Positions 1 to 8,433 of a stretch of 64,000 nucleotides of DNA are shown piece after piece; position 1 is the stretch's first letter; every line of letters begins with the position of its first letter. The notes under the pieces are model-generated. The model did not search any database and was not told where the DNA came from. It saw only the letters and a list, made by a program, of their open reading frames with translations. The translations under genes and the position numbers were made by a program. The DNA is taken from the NCBI RefSeq assembly GCF_018304965.1, contig NZ_JAGQED010000001.1, positions 526,768 to 590,767 of the forward strand, in the 5' to 3' direction. The DNA is from Collimonas antrihumi. GTDB taxonomy: Bacteria > Pseudomonadota > Gammaproteobacteria > Burkholderiales > Burkholderiaceae_D.

Positions 1-321
1 GAATATAATAATTCCATGCCGGGCGTGTTCAAGAATGCGCTCGACTGGCTATCGCGGCCGCCGGCCGACAGCGCTCGCATCTTTCGCGGTCGCCGGGTGG
101 CGGTAATCGGTGCTTCACCGGGCGGTTTCGGCACGATCCTGTCGCAAAATGCCTGGTTGCCGGTGTTGCGCACCCTGGGTATGCAACCGTGGTTTGGCGG
201 GCGCTTGATGGTGTCGCGCGCGGGTAAGGTATTTAATGAAAACGGGGAGTTGGTTGACGAGCAGGTGCGCGAGCAACTCAAGGAATTCAACCGGAATTTT
301 GTCGAGTTTTTAAAAAACTGA
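1..321 (+). CDS. NAD(P)H-dependent FMN reductase, C-terminal part
   Basis: The frame is open from base 1 and the start lies outside the window. The visible 106 residues begin [20 protein letters not shown], the signature of the flavodoxin-like NADPH-dependent FMN/chromate reductase family, followed by the strand [13 protein letters not shown]. Family members are soluble FMN enzymes that reduce quinones, chromate or azo compounds; which substrate is used here cannot be told. The stop lies one base before the next ATG, so the gene may be co-transcribed with cbpA. It is partial only because of the window edge. Confidence 0.85.
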   Translation, partial: EYNNSMPGVFKNALDWLSRPPADSARIFRGRRVAVIGASPGGFGTILSQNAWLPVLRTLGMQPWFGGRLMVSRAGKVFNENGELVDEQVREQLKEFNRNFVEFLKN

Positions 322-322
322 A

Positions 323-1255
323 ATGAAATTCAAAGACTATTACAGCGCTTTGGGCGTCGAGCGCAGCGCCAGTGCCTCCGAGATCAAGCAAGCCTATCGC
401 AAACTGGCGCATAAATACCATCCGGATATCTCCAAGGACCCCGCCGGAGAAGAGAAATTCAAAGACATTGCGGAAGCTTACTCGACGTTGAAAGACAGCG
501 AAAAACGCGCTGCTTACGACCAGCTGGGTAGCCATCATGAAGGTGAAAATGTTGAGCCGCCGCAGTCCTGGCAACAAGGATTCGCCGCCGGCGGCGCGAC
601 GTTCGGCGATGTCGACATGGCCGATATCCTGGCCGCGTTTGCGGCTTCGCGCCATGGTGGCGGAGCGGGCGCCAGAATGCGTCCGGCCAGAGGTGAAGAC
701 TACGAAGTCAACGCACCCATCACCTTGGAGCAGATTTATGAAGGCGGCGAAACCGATGTCCGCCTGAGCATGCCCGAGTACGATGAGCACGGCACCCTGC
801 ACCGGGTGCCGCGCACCTATCGGGTGAAGATACCGAAGGGCGCGGAAGACGGACAAAGACTGCGCTTGTCGGGCAAAGGCGGGCAAGGGCAGGATGGCGG
901 AAAACACGGCGATTTGTATGTCGTGATGAAAGTCATTCCGCATCCGCTGTATCGGGTAAGCGGGAAAGACCTGTATATCGATCTGCCTTTGGCGCCGTGG
1001 GAAGCCGTGCTGGGGGCTGCTGTGCTGGTGCCCACTTTGGGCGGCAAGGTCGAGCTGAGCGTTCCCGCAGGTACTGCCGCCAACCGTCAGTTCCGTCTGG
1101 CCAAGCGCGGTTTGCCGTCCGCCAGTGGCGAGCACGGTAATTTATATGCGGTAGTAAGGATAGAAGTGCCGCCGGTGGCAACTGCGCGCGAGCGCGAGCT
1201 ATTTGAGCAACTGGCCGCTGAATCGACATTCAATCCGCGGCAGCATCTTATTTAG
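323..1255 (+). CDS. cbpA: Curved DNA-binding protein / DnaJ-class co-chaperone CbpA
   Basis: 310 residues, usual CbpA length. The N-terminal J domain (about residues 4-70) carries the HPD motif (KYHPD) that stimulates DnaK ATPase. A Gly-rich linker follows, then the two DnaJ C-terminal beta domains (about 120-300), with no cysteine zinc-finger repeats, which separates CbpA from DnaJ itself. CbpA is a cytosolic DnaK partner and nucleoid-associated protein. The directly downstream gene encodes its dedicated modulator CbpM, which confirms the call. Confidence 0.93.
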   Translation: MKFKDYYSALGVERSASASEIKQAYRKLAHKYHPDISKDPAGEEKFKDIAEAYSTLKDSEKRAAYDQLGSHHEGENVEPPQSWQQGFAAGGATFGDVDMADILAAFAASRHGGGAGARMRPARGEDYEVNAPITLEQIYEGGETDVRLSMPEYDEHGTLHRVPRTYRVKIPKGAEDGQRLRLSGKGGQGQDGGKHGDLYVVMKVIPHPLYRVSGKDLYIDLPLAPWEAVLGAAVLVPTLGGKVELSVPAGTAANRQFRLAKRGLPSASGEHGNLYAVVRIEVPPVATARERELFEQLAAESTFNPRQHLI

Positions 1256-1265
1256 GAGGGCGACA

Positions 1266-1589
1266 ATGACTGCTCTGTTAGTAGAAGCCGTTTGGTTAAA
1301 CGATATTGCGTTGTGTTCGCTGGATGAGCTGGCTGAATTTTCCGGACTCAGCCATGACGAGCTGGCGGATCTGGTGGAGATTGGCGCCATCGAGCCGGAT
1401 CGCAGCGCCGCGCCGGCCCATGTGTTTCGGGCGCAAACCATCGTGCTCGCCAGGACCGCGCGTCGTTTGCGCGACGATTTCGAGCTCGATATACACGGCG
1501 TGGCCATGGCGCTCAATCTGTTGCAAAAAATACATGCGCTAGAGACCCGGCTGGCTGCCCTGGATGCTAAATTGCCACACTTGGGTTAA
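1266..1589 (+). CDS. cbpM: Chaperone modulator CbpM
   Basis: 107 residues from the ATG at 1266, chosen because AGGAGG (1254-1259) sits just upstream; an upstream in-frame start at 1203 would overlap cbpA by 53 bases. It has the MerR-like helical layout of CbpM: an acidic N-terminal part (SLDELAEFSGLSHDELADLV) and a C-terminal helix with the LARTARRLRDDFELD segment. CbpM binds the J domain of CbpA and blocks its DnaK-stimulating and DNA-binding activities. It is ten bases from cbpA, so one operon. Confidence 0.9.
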   Translation: MTALLVEAVWLNDIALCSLDELAEFSGLSHDELADLVEIGAIEPDRSAAPAHVFRAQTIVLARTARRLRDDFELDIHGVAMALNLLQKIHALETRLAALDAKLPHLG

Positions 1590-1604
1590 TAGCTGAGTTA
1601 GTAA

Positions 1605-2591
1605 CTAAGCTGGCAACTGAGTCAGCACTTCAGGATTGACGACATTGCGCTTAGCGTTGCCACGCAAGGCATCCAGCAAATTTTGCGCTGCGCAGACCGC
1701 CATCCCATGCCTGGTCTCATGGGTGGCGGAACCGATATGAGGCAATGCCACAACATTCGGCATCTTCAGCAAACGCGAATCCGGCGACACAGGCTCGCGC
1801 TCGAACACATCCAGCCCGGCGCCGCGCAGGCGGCCGTTTTCCAATGCTGAAATCAGCGCAGTTTCATCGATGATATTACCGCGGGAAATATTGATCAGGA
1901 TGGCGCTGGAACGCATCTGCGCCAATTCTTGCGCGCCTATCATGCCATGGGTTTCCGGCGTCAGGGGAACCGTGATGCAAAGGAAATCGGCGCTCTGCAG
2001 TAAAGTGGCGAGCGAGCAGAAACGGGCGCCATAGGCTTTTTCAGCTGCCGGATCAGGGCGGCGATTATTGTACAAAACCGGCATGCCGAATCCTAACGAT
2101 GCGCGTCGCGCTATGGCGCCGCCGATCCGTCCCATGCCGACGATGCCCAAGGTTTTTCCTTGTACGTCGGTACCAAAACAGTCTTCACCGATGCTGTGCG
2201 TCCAGCGGCCTTGCCGGACGTAATCCGCCATTTCCACCACCCGCCGCGCGGTGGCCAGGATCAGCGCGAAACCGGTGTCGGCCGTGGTTTCCGTCAGTAC
2301 GTCAGGTGTGTTGAGCAGCACAATCCCGCGCTTGCTCAGATCGACCAGGTCGAATTGATCGATGCCGACGGAAATGGTGGAAATCGCCTTAAGCCCGGGG
2401 GCGTGATCGAGAATCGTAGCATCGACTTTGACGCTGGCGCCGATCAGGCCCACGGCGTCTTTCAGTTCCGCCACGAAGGCTGCGCGATTGCCGGCATTGA
2501 CGTCGTCAAATTGCACAACCTGATGCGACTGTTGGAGCATCGCCAGGACATCGTCAGCGACTTTTTTATACAGTACTATTTTTTCTTGCAT
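1605..2591 (-). CDS. kguD: 2-ketogluconate reductase (D-2-hydroxyacid dehydrogenase)
   Basis: 328 residues. The NAD(P)-binding Rossmann motif GIVGMGRIGGAIARR (about 148-162) and the catalytic Arg, Glu and His of the family (ISRGNIID, GLDVFEREP, LPHIGSAT) are visible. In this context it should reduce 2-keto-6-phosphogluconate to 6-phosphogluconate, the last step of peripheral 2-ketogluconate use; glyoxylate/hydroxypyruvate reductase activity (GhrB-like) is the alternative from sequence alone. A Shine-Dalgarno AAGGA lies before the ATG. It is the last gene of the kgu operon, 27 bases after kguT, and converges on cbpM. Confidence 0.85.
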   Translation of the reverse strand: MQEKIVLYKKVADDVLAMLQQSHQVVQFDDVNAGNRAAFVAELKDAVGLIGASVKVDATILDHAPGLKAISTISVGIDQFDLVDLSKRGIVLLNTPDVLTETTADTGFALILATARRVVEMADYVRQGRWTHSIGEDCFGTDVQGKTLGIVGMGRIGGAIARRASLGFGMPVLYNNRRPDPAAEKAYGARFCSLATLLQSADFLCITVPLTPETHGMIGAQELAQMRSSAILINISRGNIIDETALISALENGRLRGAGLDVFEREPVSPDSRLLKMPNVVALPHIGSATHETRHGMAVCAAQNLLDALRGNAKRNVVNPEVLTQLPA

Positions 2592-2618
2592 AAGAATTCC
2601 TTCAGAATGGATGTCAAC

Positions 2619-3893
2619 TTACCGGTGAGCCAGGGCGATGTCGGGAACTGCTGCTTCCGGCTTGACTGAAATCGTCAATGCAACAGCGGCCAATAAGCCC
2701 CCCGCCATGAACAGATAGGATGCAAACGGGCTGCCGGTTGCGCCATTCAGATAGCCAACCACATAAGAGCCGAGGAAAGAACCGAGTGCCCCCATGCTAT
2801 TGATCAAGGCCATCGCGCCGCCGGCGACATTCTTAGGCAACAACTCGGGAATGATGGCAAAGAAAGGACCGTAGGGCGCATACATTGCGGCGCCAGCAAT
2901 CACCAGCAGGGTGTAGGACAGCCAAAAATTGCTGCTGCCGAGTAAATAGGAACCGAGGAAAGCCAGGGCGCCAATCAGCAATGCCGGCCAGACGAATAAT
3001 TTACGGTTTTGCATTTTGTCGGAAGCCCATGAAGTCAGCAGCATGGCAATCACGGCGACAAGATAGGGTAAAGCCGACAGCCAGCCGGTTTGCACCATGT
3101 TGATATGCCCGGCATTTTTCAAGATGGAAGGTAACCACAGCACAAAACCGTACACACCGATGCTCCAGCAAAAATACTGGGCGCACAGTTTGACCACGGC
3201 CGGCGACTTGAAGGCTTCGGCATGATTACGCATCGGCTTCATGCCAACCTGCTCCAGATCGAGCACCGCTTTGAGATCGGCCTTTTCTTGCGGTTTCAGC
3301 CAGGTCGATTCCGCCGGTTTGTCCTGGACCACGAACCACCAGATACACGCCCACACTATCGCCGGCAATCCTTCGGCAATCATCATGTTGCGCCAGCCGA
3401 AACTGTTAACCAGATAGCCCGACAGCACGGACATCCACAACACGGTGACCGGATTACCTAAAATCAAAAACGTGTTGGCGCGGGAACGTTCGGTTTTGGT
3501 GAACCAGTTGCTGATGTAGATCAGCATTGCCGGCATCACCGCGGCTTCCACCACTCCGAGCGAGAAGCGAATCACCATCAGCATCGGGATATTGCTGACC
3601 ATACCGGTCAGTGCGGCGCAAGCACCCCACAGCACCAGGCTCCAGAAAATCAATTTTTTGACGCTGCGGCGTTCGGCGTAGATGGCGCCGGGAATCTGAA
3701 AGAAGAAATAGCCGAGAAAGAAAAGGGCGCCGATCAATGAAGAGGTGCCTTGGGTAATACCCAGGTCATGATTGATGCCGGCCGCACTGGCAAAGCCGAA
3801 GTTGGCGCGGTCGAGATAGGCCAGGCTGTAGGTAATAAAAACGATCGGCATGATGAACCACCAGCGCCGGACTGCTAATTTTTTTGTTTCCAT
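2619..3893 (-). CDS. kguT: 2-ketogluconate MFS transporter
   Basis: 424 residues from METKKLAVRRWW. This ATG was preferred over one nine codons upstream because AAGGAG stands just before it. There are about twelve hydrophobic segments, and the anion:cation symporter (ACS) subfamily signature is visible: YLDRANFGFA in TM1 and FLGYFFFQIPGA in TM2. Members import hexonates and hexuronates by proton symport at the inner membrane. Its place between kguK and kguD identifies the substrate as 2-ketogluconate by analogy with the Pseudomonas kguEKTD operon. Confidence 0.85.
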   Translation of the reverse strand: METKKLAVRRWWFIMPIVFITYSLAYLDRANFGFASAAGINHDLGITQGTSSLIGALFFLGYFFFQIPGAIYAERRSVKKLIFWSLVLWGACAALTGMVSNIPMLMVIRFSLGVVEAAVMPAMLIYISNWFTKTERSRANTFLILGNPVTVLWMSVLSGYLVNSFGWRNMMIAEGLPAIVWACIWWFVVQDKPAESTWLKPQEKADLKAVLDLEQVGMKPMRNHAEAFKSPAVVKLCAQYFCWSIGVYGFVLWLPSILKNAGHINMVQTGWLSALPYLVAVIAMLLTSWASDKMQNRKLFVWPALLIGALAFLGSYLLGSSNFWLSYTLLVIAGAAMYAPYGPFFAIIPELLPKNVAGGAMALINSMGALGSFLGSYVVGYLNGATGSPFASYLFMAGGLLAAVALTISVKPEAAVPDIALAHR

Positions 3894-3998
3894 GTTGTGT
3901 CTCCTTAGATTTTTTCGCATTTTCAGGTTTGTACCTGTATTGTTTTTAGCGACTTTGCTTGTTTGACTGCTTTTTGCTTAATTGCTATCTGCTTAATT

Positions 3999-4042
3999 GC
4001 GACTTATTTGCGACTTATTTGCGACTTATTTGTGACTTAACT
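3999..4042. repeat. Short tandem repeat, 11-bp unit, over the kguK stop
   Basis: The unit GCGACTTATTT occurs three times in direct succession (3999-4031), with a fourth diverged copy (4032-4042). The array overlaps the last codons and TAA stop of kguK (4026-4028). A looser TGCTTAATTGC repeat lies just before it. The array is short and could vary in copy number; extra copies would lie outside the coding frame. No function is evident. Confidence 0.8.
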
Positions 4043-5000
4043 GTTCTCTGGTCGGCAATCCTTCACTATCGCCGATTACCTGGATTGCCATTGCACCGAT
4101 TCGATTGCCGCGCTCGACTGCCAAACGAGGCTCATGTCCATCCAGCAATGCGCTGATCACGCCGACCGCGAAACCGTCGCCGGCGCCGACGGTGTCGACC
4201 ACGTTTGTCACCAGCGGCGCCGGGACGGTGGCTTCATGTTCTGCGGTGCGCAAATAGGCGCCTGCGCTACCCAGTTTGATGATGATGCCAAGCGCGCCAC
4301 GCGCCAGGTAGAAATCGGCAATCTCGCGCGGTGTCGTCAAGCCGGTCAGGATCCGCCCTTCTTCCAGGCCCGGCAGCACCCAGTCGGCATACGACGCCAA
4401 GGCATTGAGCCGGTCCACCATCAGTTCACGTGAGCGCCATAGCGTCGGCCGCAAGTTGGGATCGAATGTAATGCTCTTGCCGGCTGCGCGCATTTCGGTA
4501 GCGATATGGAAAGCCAGCTCCAGCGACGATTCGGAAATCGCCGGCGCGACACCGGACAAATGCAGGTGGCGTGCGGACTTGAAATATTCTGGCCGGTAGT
4601 CTGCGATCGACAAGTGGCTGGCCGCAGAGCCTTTGCGGAAGTATTCGATTTCCGGATCGCTGCCATCGTCATTGCGCGATTTCAGCTGGAAGGCGGTGGG
4701 GTAGCGCTCGTCGATTGTTACGGCGTCGCTATTGATGCCTTCGTTCGCCAGAGTTTCCAGTACGAAGCGGCCAAACGAATCCTGGCCGACACGACTCATC
4801 CAACCAACTTGAAACCCCAGGCGCGCCAAGCCGGTTGCGACGTTGAGTTCGGCACCCGCGGCGCGTTTGATAAAATTTTTGGCCTTGGCAAGGTCGCCTG
4901 TTTCGGTGGCGACAAACATCGTCATGGCTTCGCCGTAAGTCACCACATCCAGCTTTTTCATTTCAGCCGGTTCGCTTGAGGGCAGTGCTGTTATTGGCAT
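4026..5000 (-). CDS. kguK: 2-ketogluconate kinase (PfkB family)
   Basis: 324 residues from the ATG at 5000, selected because AGGAG lies eight bases upstream; an internal MKKLDVVTYGEAM at 4961 is the other possible start. This PfkB/ribokinase-fold sugar kinase has the N-terminal glycine-rich region and the C-terminal signature DTVGAGDGFAVGV, whose GAGD Asp is the catalytic base. It resembles 2-keto-3-deoxygluconate kinases, but beside kguE/T/D the likely reaction is phosphorylation of 2-ketogluconate at O6. The start overlaps the kguE stop by ten bases, so translation is probably coupled. Confidence 0.85.
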   Translation of the reverse strand: MPITALPSSEPAEMKKLDVVTYGEAMTMFVATETGDLAKAKNFIKRAAGAELNVATGLARLGFQVGWMSRVGQDSFGRFVLETLANEGINSDAVTIDERYPTAFQLKSRNDDGSDPEIEYFRKGSAASHLSIADYRPEYFKSARHLHLSGVAPAISESSLELAFHIATEMRAAGKSITFDPNLRPTLWRSRELMVDRLNALASYADWVLPGLEEGRILTGLTTPREIADFYLARGALGIIIKLGSAGAYLRTAEHEATVPAPLVTNVVDTVGAGDGFAVGVISALLDGHEPRLAVERGNRIGAMAIQVIGDSEGLPTREQLSHK

Positions 5001-5821
5001 GCATTTACTCCTGCAACTGCTGCAATTGCCGCAATTGCGGCCGATGTTGGCTTGCACGCCGAACGCAAGCGTTCCACATGCGCTGCCTGTGCCTCTTCGC
5101 CTGCAGGCAGCGGATATTCAATTGCTCGCGGCACATGGCCGGGTAACTTTGACAGGCAGGCAAGCCAGTCGGCGCTTCCTTCGTCGGGCGCCACCGCAAA
5201 ACGGCGCATGCCTTCGCCTCGCACTCCCTTGCAATGAATATAACGTACGTGTGGAGCAAGCACCGCGGCAGCTTCGATGGCATTCTCGCCGGCCCAACTC
5301 CAATTTCCCATATCGAAAGTCATGGCAACCGGGATGGCGGGCGCATACGCTTTGCATACGGAAAAAAAGCCGGCGAACTCGGCAATCCGGCTGCCGGTAT
5401 CTTGCTGCCCATTTTCAAGCAGTAACGTAACTGGCGAGTCGGCCAAAGCTTGTTGCAGAAGTTGTACATCGACGCCGCCGGGGTAGTGATGCATCTGTAA
5501 TTTGAGCGTTGCCGCTCCCAGAGTTTCTGCTTCAGCCAAGCGTGCAATCAAATCCGGCAGATTGAGATTGCCGTCTGGCAGGAACAAGGATTCCGGTGCG
5601 GAATACACAGCCTGCAATCCATGTGCAGCCAGTAGTGGTTTTAGGGCGGCAAGTTCCAGCGCGATTGCATCATCCGGTTGTAAGAATAACTCCCGGCGGA
5701 TTTCGATGCCATTGGCGTTGGCGCCGGCCGCCAGGGGAATTAGCGCGGCATGGCCGTTTTTTTGTACAAAATCGACGCCGTAGGCTGAGGCCACGATGAA
5801 GATATCCATGGTAGAGGGCAA
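4991..5821 (-). CDS. kguE: KguE, TIM-barrel epimerase-like protein of 2-ketogluconate use
   Basis: About 276 residues of xylose-isomerase-like TIM barrel (PTLLLENGQQD, AMTFDMGNWSWAGEN, HVRYIHCKG). The frame is open to an ATG at 5878, but that codon lies at the PtxS operator, so it is unlikely to be the start. AGGAG has good spacing to a TTG at 5821, and an ATG follows at 5809; I chose TTG. KguE is the first gene of the operon in Pseudomonas too; its exact reaction is not well defined. No signal peptide. It overlaps kguK. Confidence 0.78.
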   Translation of the reverse strand: MPSTMDIFIVASAYGVDFVQKNGHAALIPLAAGANANGIEIRRELFLQPDDAIALELAALKPLLAAHGLQAVYSAPESLFLPDGNLNLPDLIARLAEAETLGAATLKLQMHHYPGGVDVQLLQQALADSPVTLLLENGQQDTGSRIAEFAGFFSVCKAYAPAIPVAMTFDMGNWSWAGENAIEAAAVLAPHVRYIHCKGVRGEGMRRFAVAPDEGSADWLACLSKLPGHVPRAIEYPLPAGEEAQAAHVERLRSACKPTSAAIAAIAAVAGVNACQ

Positions 5822-5863
5822 ATCTGTCTCCTGAATACGACTAGTTTTTGATATTTTTATTAT

Positions 5864-5877
5864 TGGAACCGGTTCCA
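5864..5877. promoter_or_regulatory. PtxS operator, kguE-proximal copy
   Basis: Perfect 14-bp palindrome TGGAACCGGTTCCA with the central CCGG typical of LacI-family operators. The known Pseudomonas PtxS site is TGAAACCGGTTTCA, differing at one symmetrical position. It lies about 45 bases before the probable kguE start, where a bound repressor would block transcription of kguEKTD. Confidence 0.85.
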
Positions 5878-5948
5878 TAATAAATTAAAAAAAATGCCGG
5901 TAATTTATTAAATGATAGAAAGATTAAGGCAATGAAGGCAGAAATCTA

Positions 5949-5962
5949 TGGAACCGGTTCCA
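5949..5962. promoter_or_regulatory. PtxS operator, ptxS-proximal copy
   Basis: An identical copy of the 14-bp palindrome, centred 85 bp (about eight helical turns) from the other copy and 31 bases after the ptxS stop. Two same-face operators suggest cooperative binding or a small DNA loop. The AT-rich 70 bp between the sites probably carry the kguE promoter. Looping is inference from spacing. Confidence 0.82.
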
Positions 5963-5992
5963 AGTTAATCTAAAAAAAATGGGCAGTCAAGC

Positions 5993-7030
5993 CTAAGTTA
6001 CACTTTTCAGCGCTGCCGTGGAGCCGCGTATCTCCAGTTCTCCGGGGAAGGCTAGAAAACGTGGCGGGGTGTTTGCGCCATCGATGCGTTGCACCAAAAA
6101 CTCCAGCGCTGCCTGGCCGATATCGAACGTAGGCTGACGAATGCCGGTAATGCCGCTGCCGGCCAACACCGCCCAGTTGGGATCGTCAAAGCCCAATAAG
6201 CCGACATCATCCGGCCAGCGCGCGCCTAAGCCTTGCAAGCCGAGCGCGACATTCAGCAACATGCGGCCGTTGCCGGCAAGAATGGCGCTGCGCTTTTTAC
6301 TATGCAACGCAGCCTGTAGCGCTAATTGCAATGCAGCGGCATCAGCTATGTCGACTTCTGAAGTGATTGCGGCGTATTGTTTTCCGGCTTTCCTCACCAC
6401 TTGGTGGACCGCTTGTTCGCGTTCGCGGCGACTGCTGACCTGGCCAATCGGCTCGGTAAGAAAGTGAATTGCATGAAATCCCCGGGCAATCAGATGCTGG
6501 GTCGCCAGGGTTGCAGCCTGGGTATTGTCAAGTCCGACCATATCGCATTGCAAGCGATCGGCGCGGCGATCGATGATGACCATTGGCAGCCCAGTGTTGC
6601 TGATGGCAGCCAGATCTTCCTCAGGCAGACCGATTGGATTGACTACCAAGCCTTCCACGCGATAGTTGACCAGCAAACTCAGATAACGCTTTTCCAATTC
6701 AAGCTGGTTATCGGAATTGCAGACCATCAGCATGAAGCCTTGTTTTTGACAGGCAGCTTCGACGCCGCGCATGACTTCAACCGAATACGGGTTGCCGATG
6801 TCGGCGACTACCATGCCAACCATGCGTGTGCGGCCGCGTTTGAGTCCGCGCGCCATCTGATTGGGACGAAAGCCCAGCTTGCGGATGGCGTGCTGTATGC
6901 GCAGCCGGAGCGCATCGGAGAGACTGTCGAATTCGCCGTTCAGATAGCGGGATACGCTGGTTTTCCCTACCTTGGCTTCGCGCGCAACATCGTTGATTGT
7001 AGGCGTGCGGGTTGGATCGGTGTCGGGCAT
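5993..7030 (-). CDS. ptxS: LacI-family repressor PtxS of the 2-ketogluconate operon
   Basis: 345 residues from the ATG at 7030 (MPDTDPTRTPTINDVA), preferred over an in-frame ATG at 7078 because LacI proteins start shortly before the helix-turn-helix; neither start has a strong ribosome site. The HTH (TINDVAREAKVGKTSVSRYL) and hinge helix (LRIQHAIRKLGFRPNQMARGLK) bind half-sites around a CCGG centre, matching the two palindromes downstream. The rest is a periplasmic-binding-protein-like effector domain, known in PtxS to bind 2-ketogluconate. It lies upstream of and in the same direction as kguE. Confidence 0.87.
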   Translation of the reverse strand: MPDTDPTRTPTINDVAREAKVGKTSVSRYLNGEFDSLSDALRLRIQHAIRKLGFRPNQMARGLKRGRTRMVGMVVADIGNPYSVEVMRGVEAACQKQGFMLMVCNSDNQLELEKRYLSLLVNYRVEGLVVNPIGLPEEDLAAISNTGLPMVIIDRRADRLQCDMVGLDNTQAATLATQHLIARGFHAIHFLTEPIGQVSSRREREQAVHQVVRKAGKQYAAITSEVDIADAAALQLALQAALHSKKRSAILAGNGRMLLNVALGLQGLGARWPDDVGLLGFDDPNWAVLAGSGITGIRQPTFDIGQAALEFLVQRIDGANTPPRFLAFPGELEIRGSTAALKSVT

Positions 7031-7241
7031 GGAGAGAACCAGGAAAATGTTAGGAATAGGGTAATGTTGCCCACGCATTATTCCATGCTTGTGTTTGCCG
7101 TGACCAGAACCTTTTATTACATTGTGCTGGATGAGTAACGCAAGTCAAGAGACATGCCGGCGCCGATGCCGCGCAATTTTACTTCGATTTTTTGGAGTGA
7201 TAAATACATCGTCACGCATCGTCACATTTTGTCGCACATCG
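7031..7241. other. Intergenic region between the gntR and ptxS genes
   Basis: This should hold the ptxS promoter (minus strand). Three copies of CATCGTCAC lie within 7207-7247, separated by short spacers, next to the end of the GntR gene. No gene-like frame and no second PtxS palindrome is seen here. Confidence 0.5.
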
Positions 7242-8141
7242 TCACGCCTCATCGACTAATTGATATCGCGCGATGCTCAGATGATGGCGCATCAGCGCAG
7301 CCGCCCATTCCCGGTTGTCGTTTTCCAGTGCCTGGATGATTTGCAAGTGCTCCTTGCATGAGTCGAGTTGGCGTGGAGCGTGGTGAACCGCGATATGTTC
7401 GCTCAGGCGCCGAAGCTGGTTCTGTTGCTGCACCGCCTGCAGCACGAAGCGATTGTTGGAGAAGCGCGCTAGCATTTCGTGAAAAGCGGCATTGAGGGAG
7501 AGAAACGCCAGGGTGGAATATTCGGCGGGTGTCTGCGATAGCAGTTTTTCGTGCGCCAGCCGGCTGTTCTGCAACTGGGCAGCATCGATCTTGAAGGCAT
7601 TTTCCAACAATCCGCCGCATTCCACCATGATGCGAAACTTGTAGCTTTCGGTCATCAGCTCGGGCGAACCTATGGCCGGCGAAAAATTCCAGCCCTGGCC
7701 GCGGCGTTTCTCTATCAGGCCGTCTGCCGCCATGCGCACCAACGTTCCCCGTAACAAACTGCGCGGGACCGAATAGCGCGCCAGGAAATCTGTTTCCGTC
7801 ATCGTGTCGGGCAGCAGATTATTAGTACGATCGTCGATCAGCCGCAAATACAAGGTATCGCTGCTAACGCCGTCTACCGCCATCTCCGCCGCTTTTCCCA
7901 TGCGGGCATTGGTACTGACGAAATAGCCGCTGTTCACGTGGTATTCCAGCAACTCTTGTGCGGCCACCAGGCGCAATGCCGCTTTGACCGGAGTCCGCGA
8001 GACATCAAATTGATTTGCCAAGCCTTCTTCAGTCAAATGCGTTCCGGCAGGTAATTCACCGGTCGTTATCTGTTGGATCAGCCGATTCGCCAGGTCGAGT
8101 TGCAAGGGACTCGGACGGTTGGTTTTTTCTGTTTTTGTCAT
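7242..8141 (-). CDS. GntR-family regulator with two winged-helix domains
   Basis: 299 residues from MTKTEKTNRPS (ATG 8141, preceded by AAGAGA); an in-frame start far upstream would read through AT-rich promoter DNA. Residues about 13-75 are a classical GntR winged helix (LANQFDVSRTPVKAALRLV). Residues about 95-155 form a second helix-turn-helix of similar shape (FLARYSVPRSLLRGTLVRMAADGLIEK). The rest is an FCD-like helical effector domain with metal-ligand-type histidines (FHEML, EHLQI, RHHL). It is divergent from the porin gene at 8434, a likely target. The ligand is unknown. Confidence 0.82.
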   Translation of the reverse strand: MTKTEKTNRPSPLQLDLANRLIQQITTGELPAGTHLTEEGLANQFDVSRTPVKAALRLVAAQELLEYHVNSGYFVSTNARMGKAAEMAVDGVSSDTLYLRLIDDRTNNLLPDTMTETDFLARYSVPRSLLRGTLVRMAADGLIEKRRGQGWNFSPAIGSPELMTESYKFRIMVECGGLLENAFKIDAAQLQNSRLAHEKLLSQTPAEYSTLAFLSLNAAFHEMLARFSNNRFVLQAVQQQNQLRRLSEHIAVHHAPRQLDSCKEHLQIIQALENDNREWAAALMRHHLSIARYQLVDEA

Positions 8142-8433
8142 TCTCTTGCCACTGTCAGGTTTACATTTGATTGATGTTAAATGATTAATATCATTTGAGT
8201 AAACTATCGGGCAAATTTGGTCGGGATACTTAGCAGATAAGACAATTCTTAAAAAGTAGCATTCATTTGATTTTATCAAAAAGTTAATGCAGACTATTTT
8301 ATAGTTATCTATTTGATAATTAGCATAAATGCAAAGCATTCACATGACGCGGGTAAAGCCGCGGTGAAGGATAGTGGTGCTCAAAAAAACATATGCGCAC
8401 GGTGAGTAAACAACAAAGGAGGGACAAATAAAT
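8142..8433. promoter_or_regulatory. Divergent promoter region, gntR / porin
   Basis: 292 bp, clearly AT-rich against its surroundings. An inverted repeat AAATGA-6-TCATTT lies at 8179-8196, near the gntR start, and is a candidate operator. A strong Shine-Dalgarno AAAGGAGGG (8415-8423) precedes the porin ATG. A GC-rich hairpin-like stretch (about 8347-8365) lies in the porin leader. Individual -35/-10 boxes could not be fixed with confidence. Confidence 0.5.
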
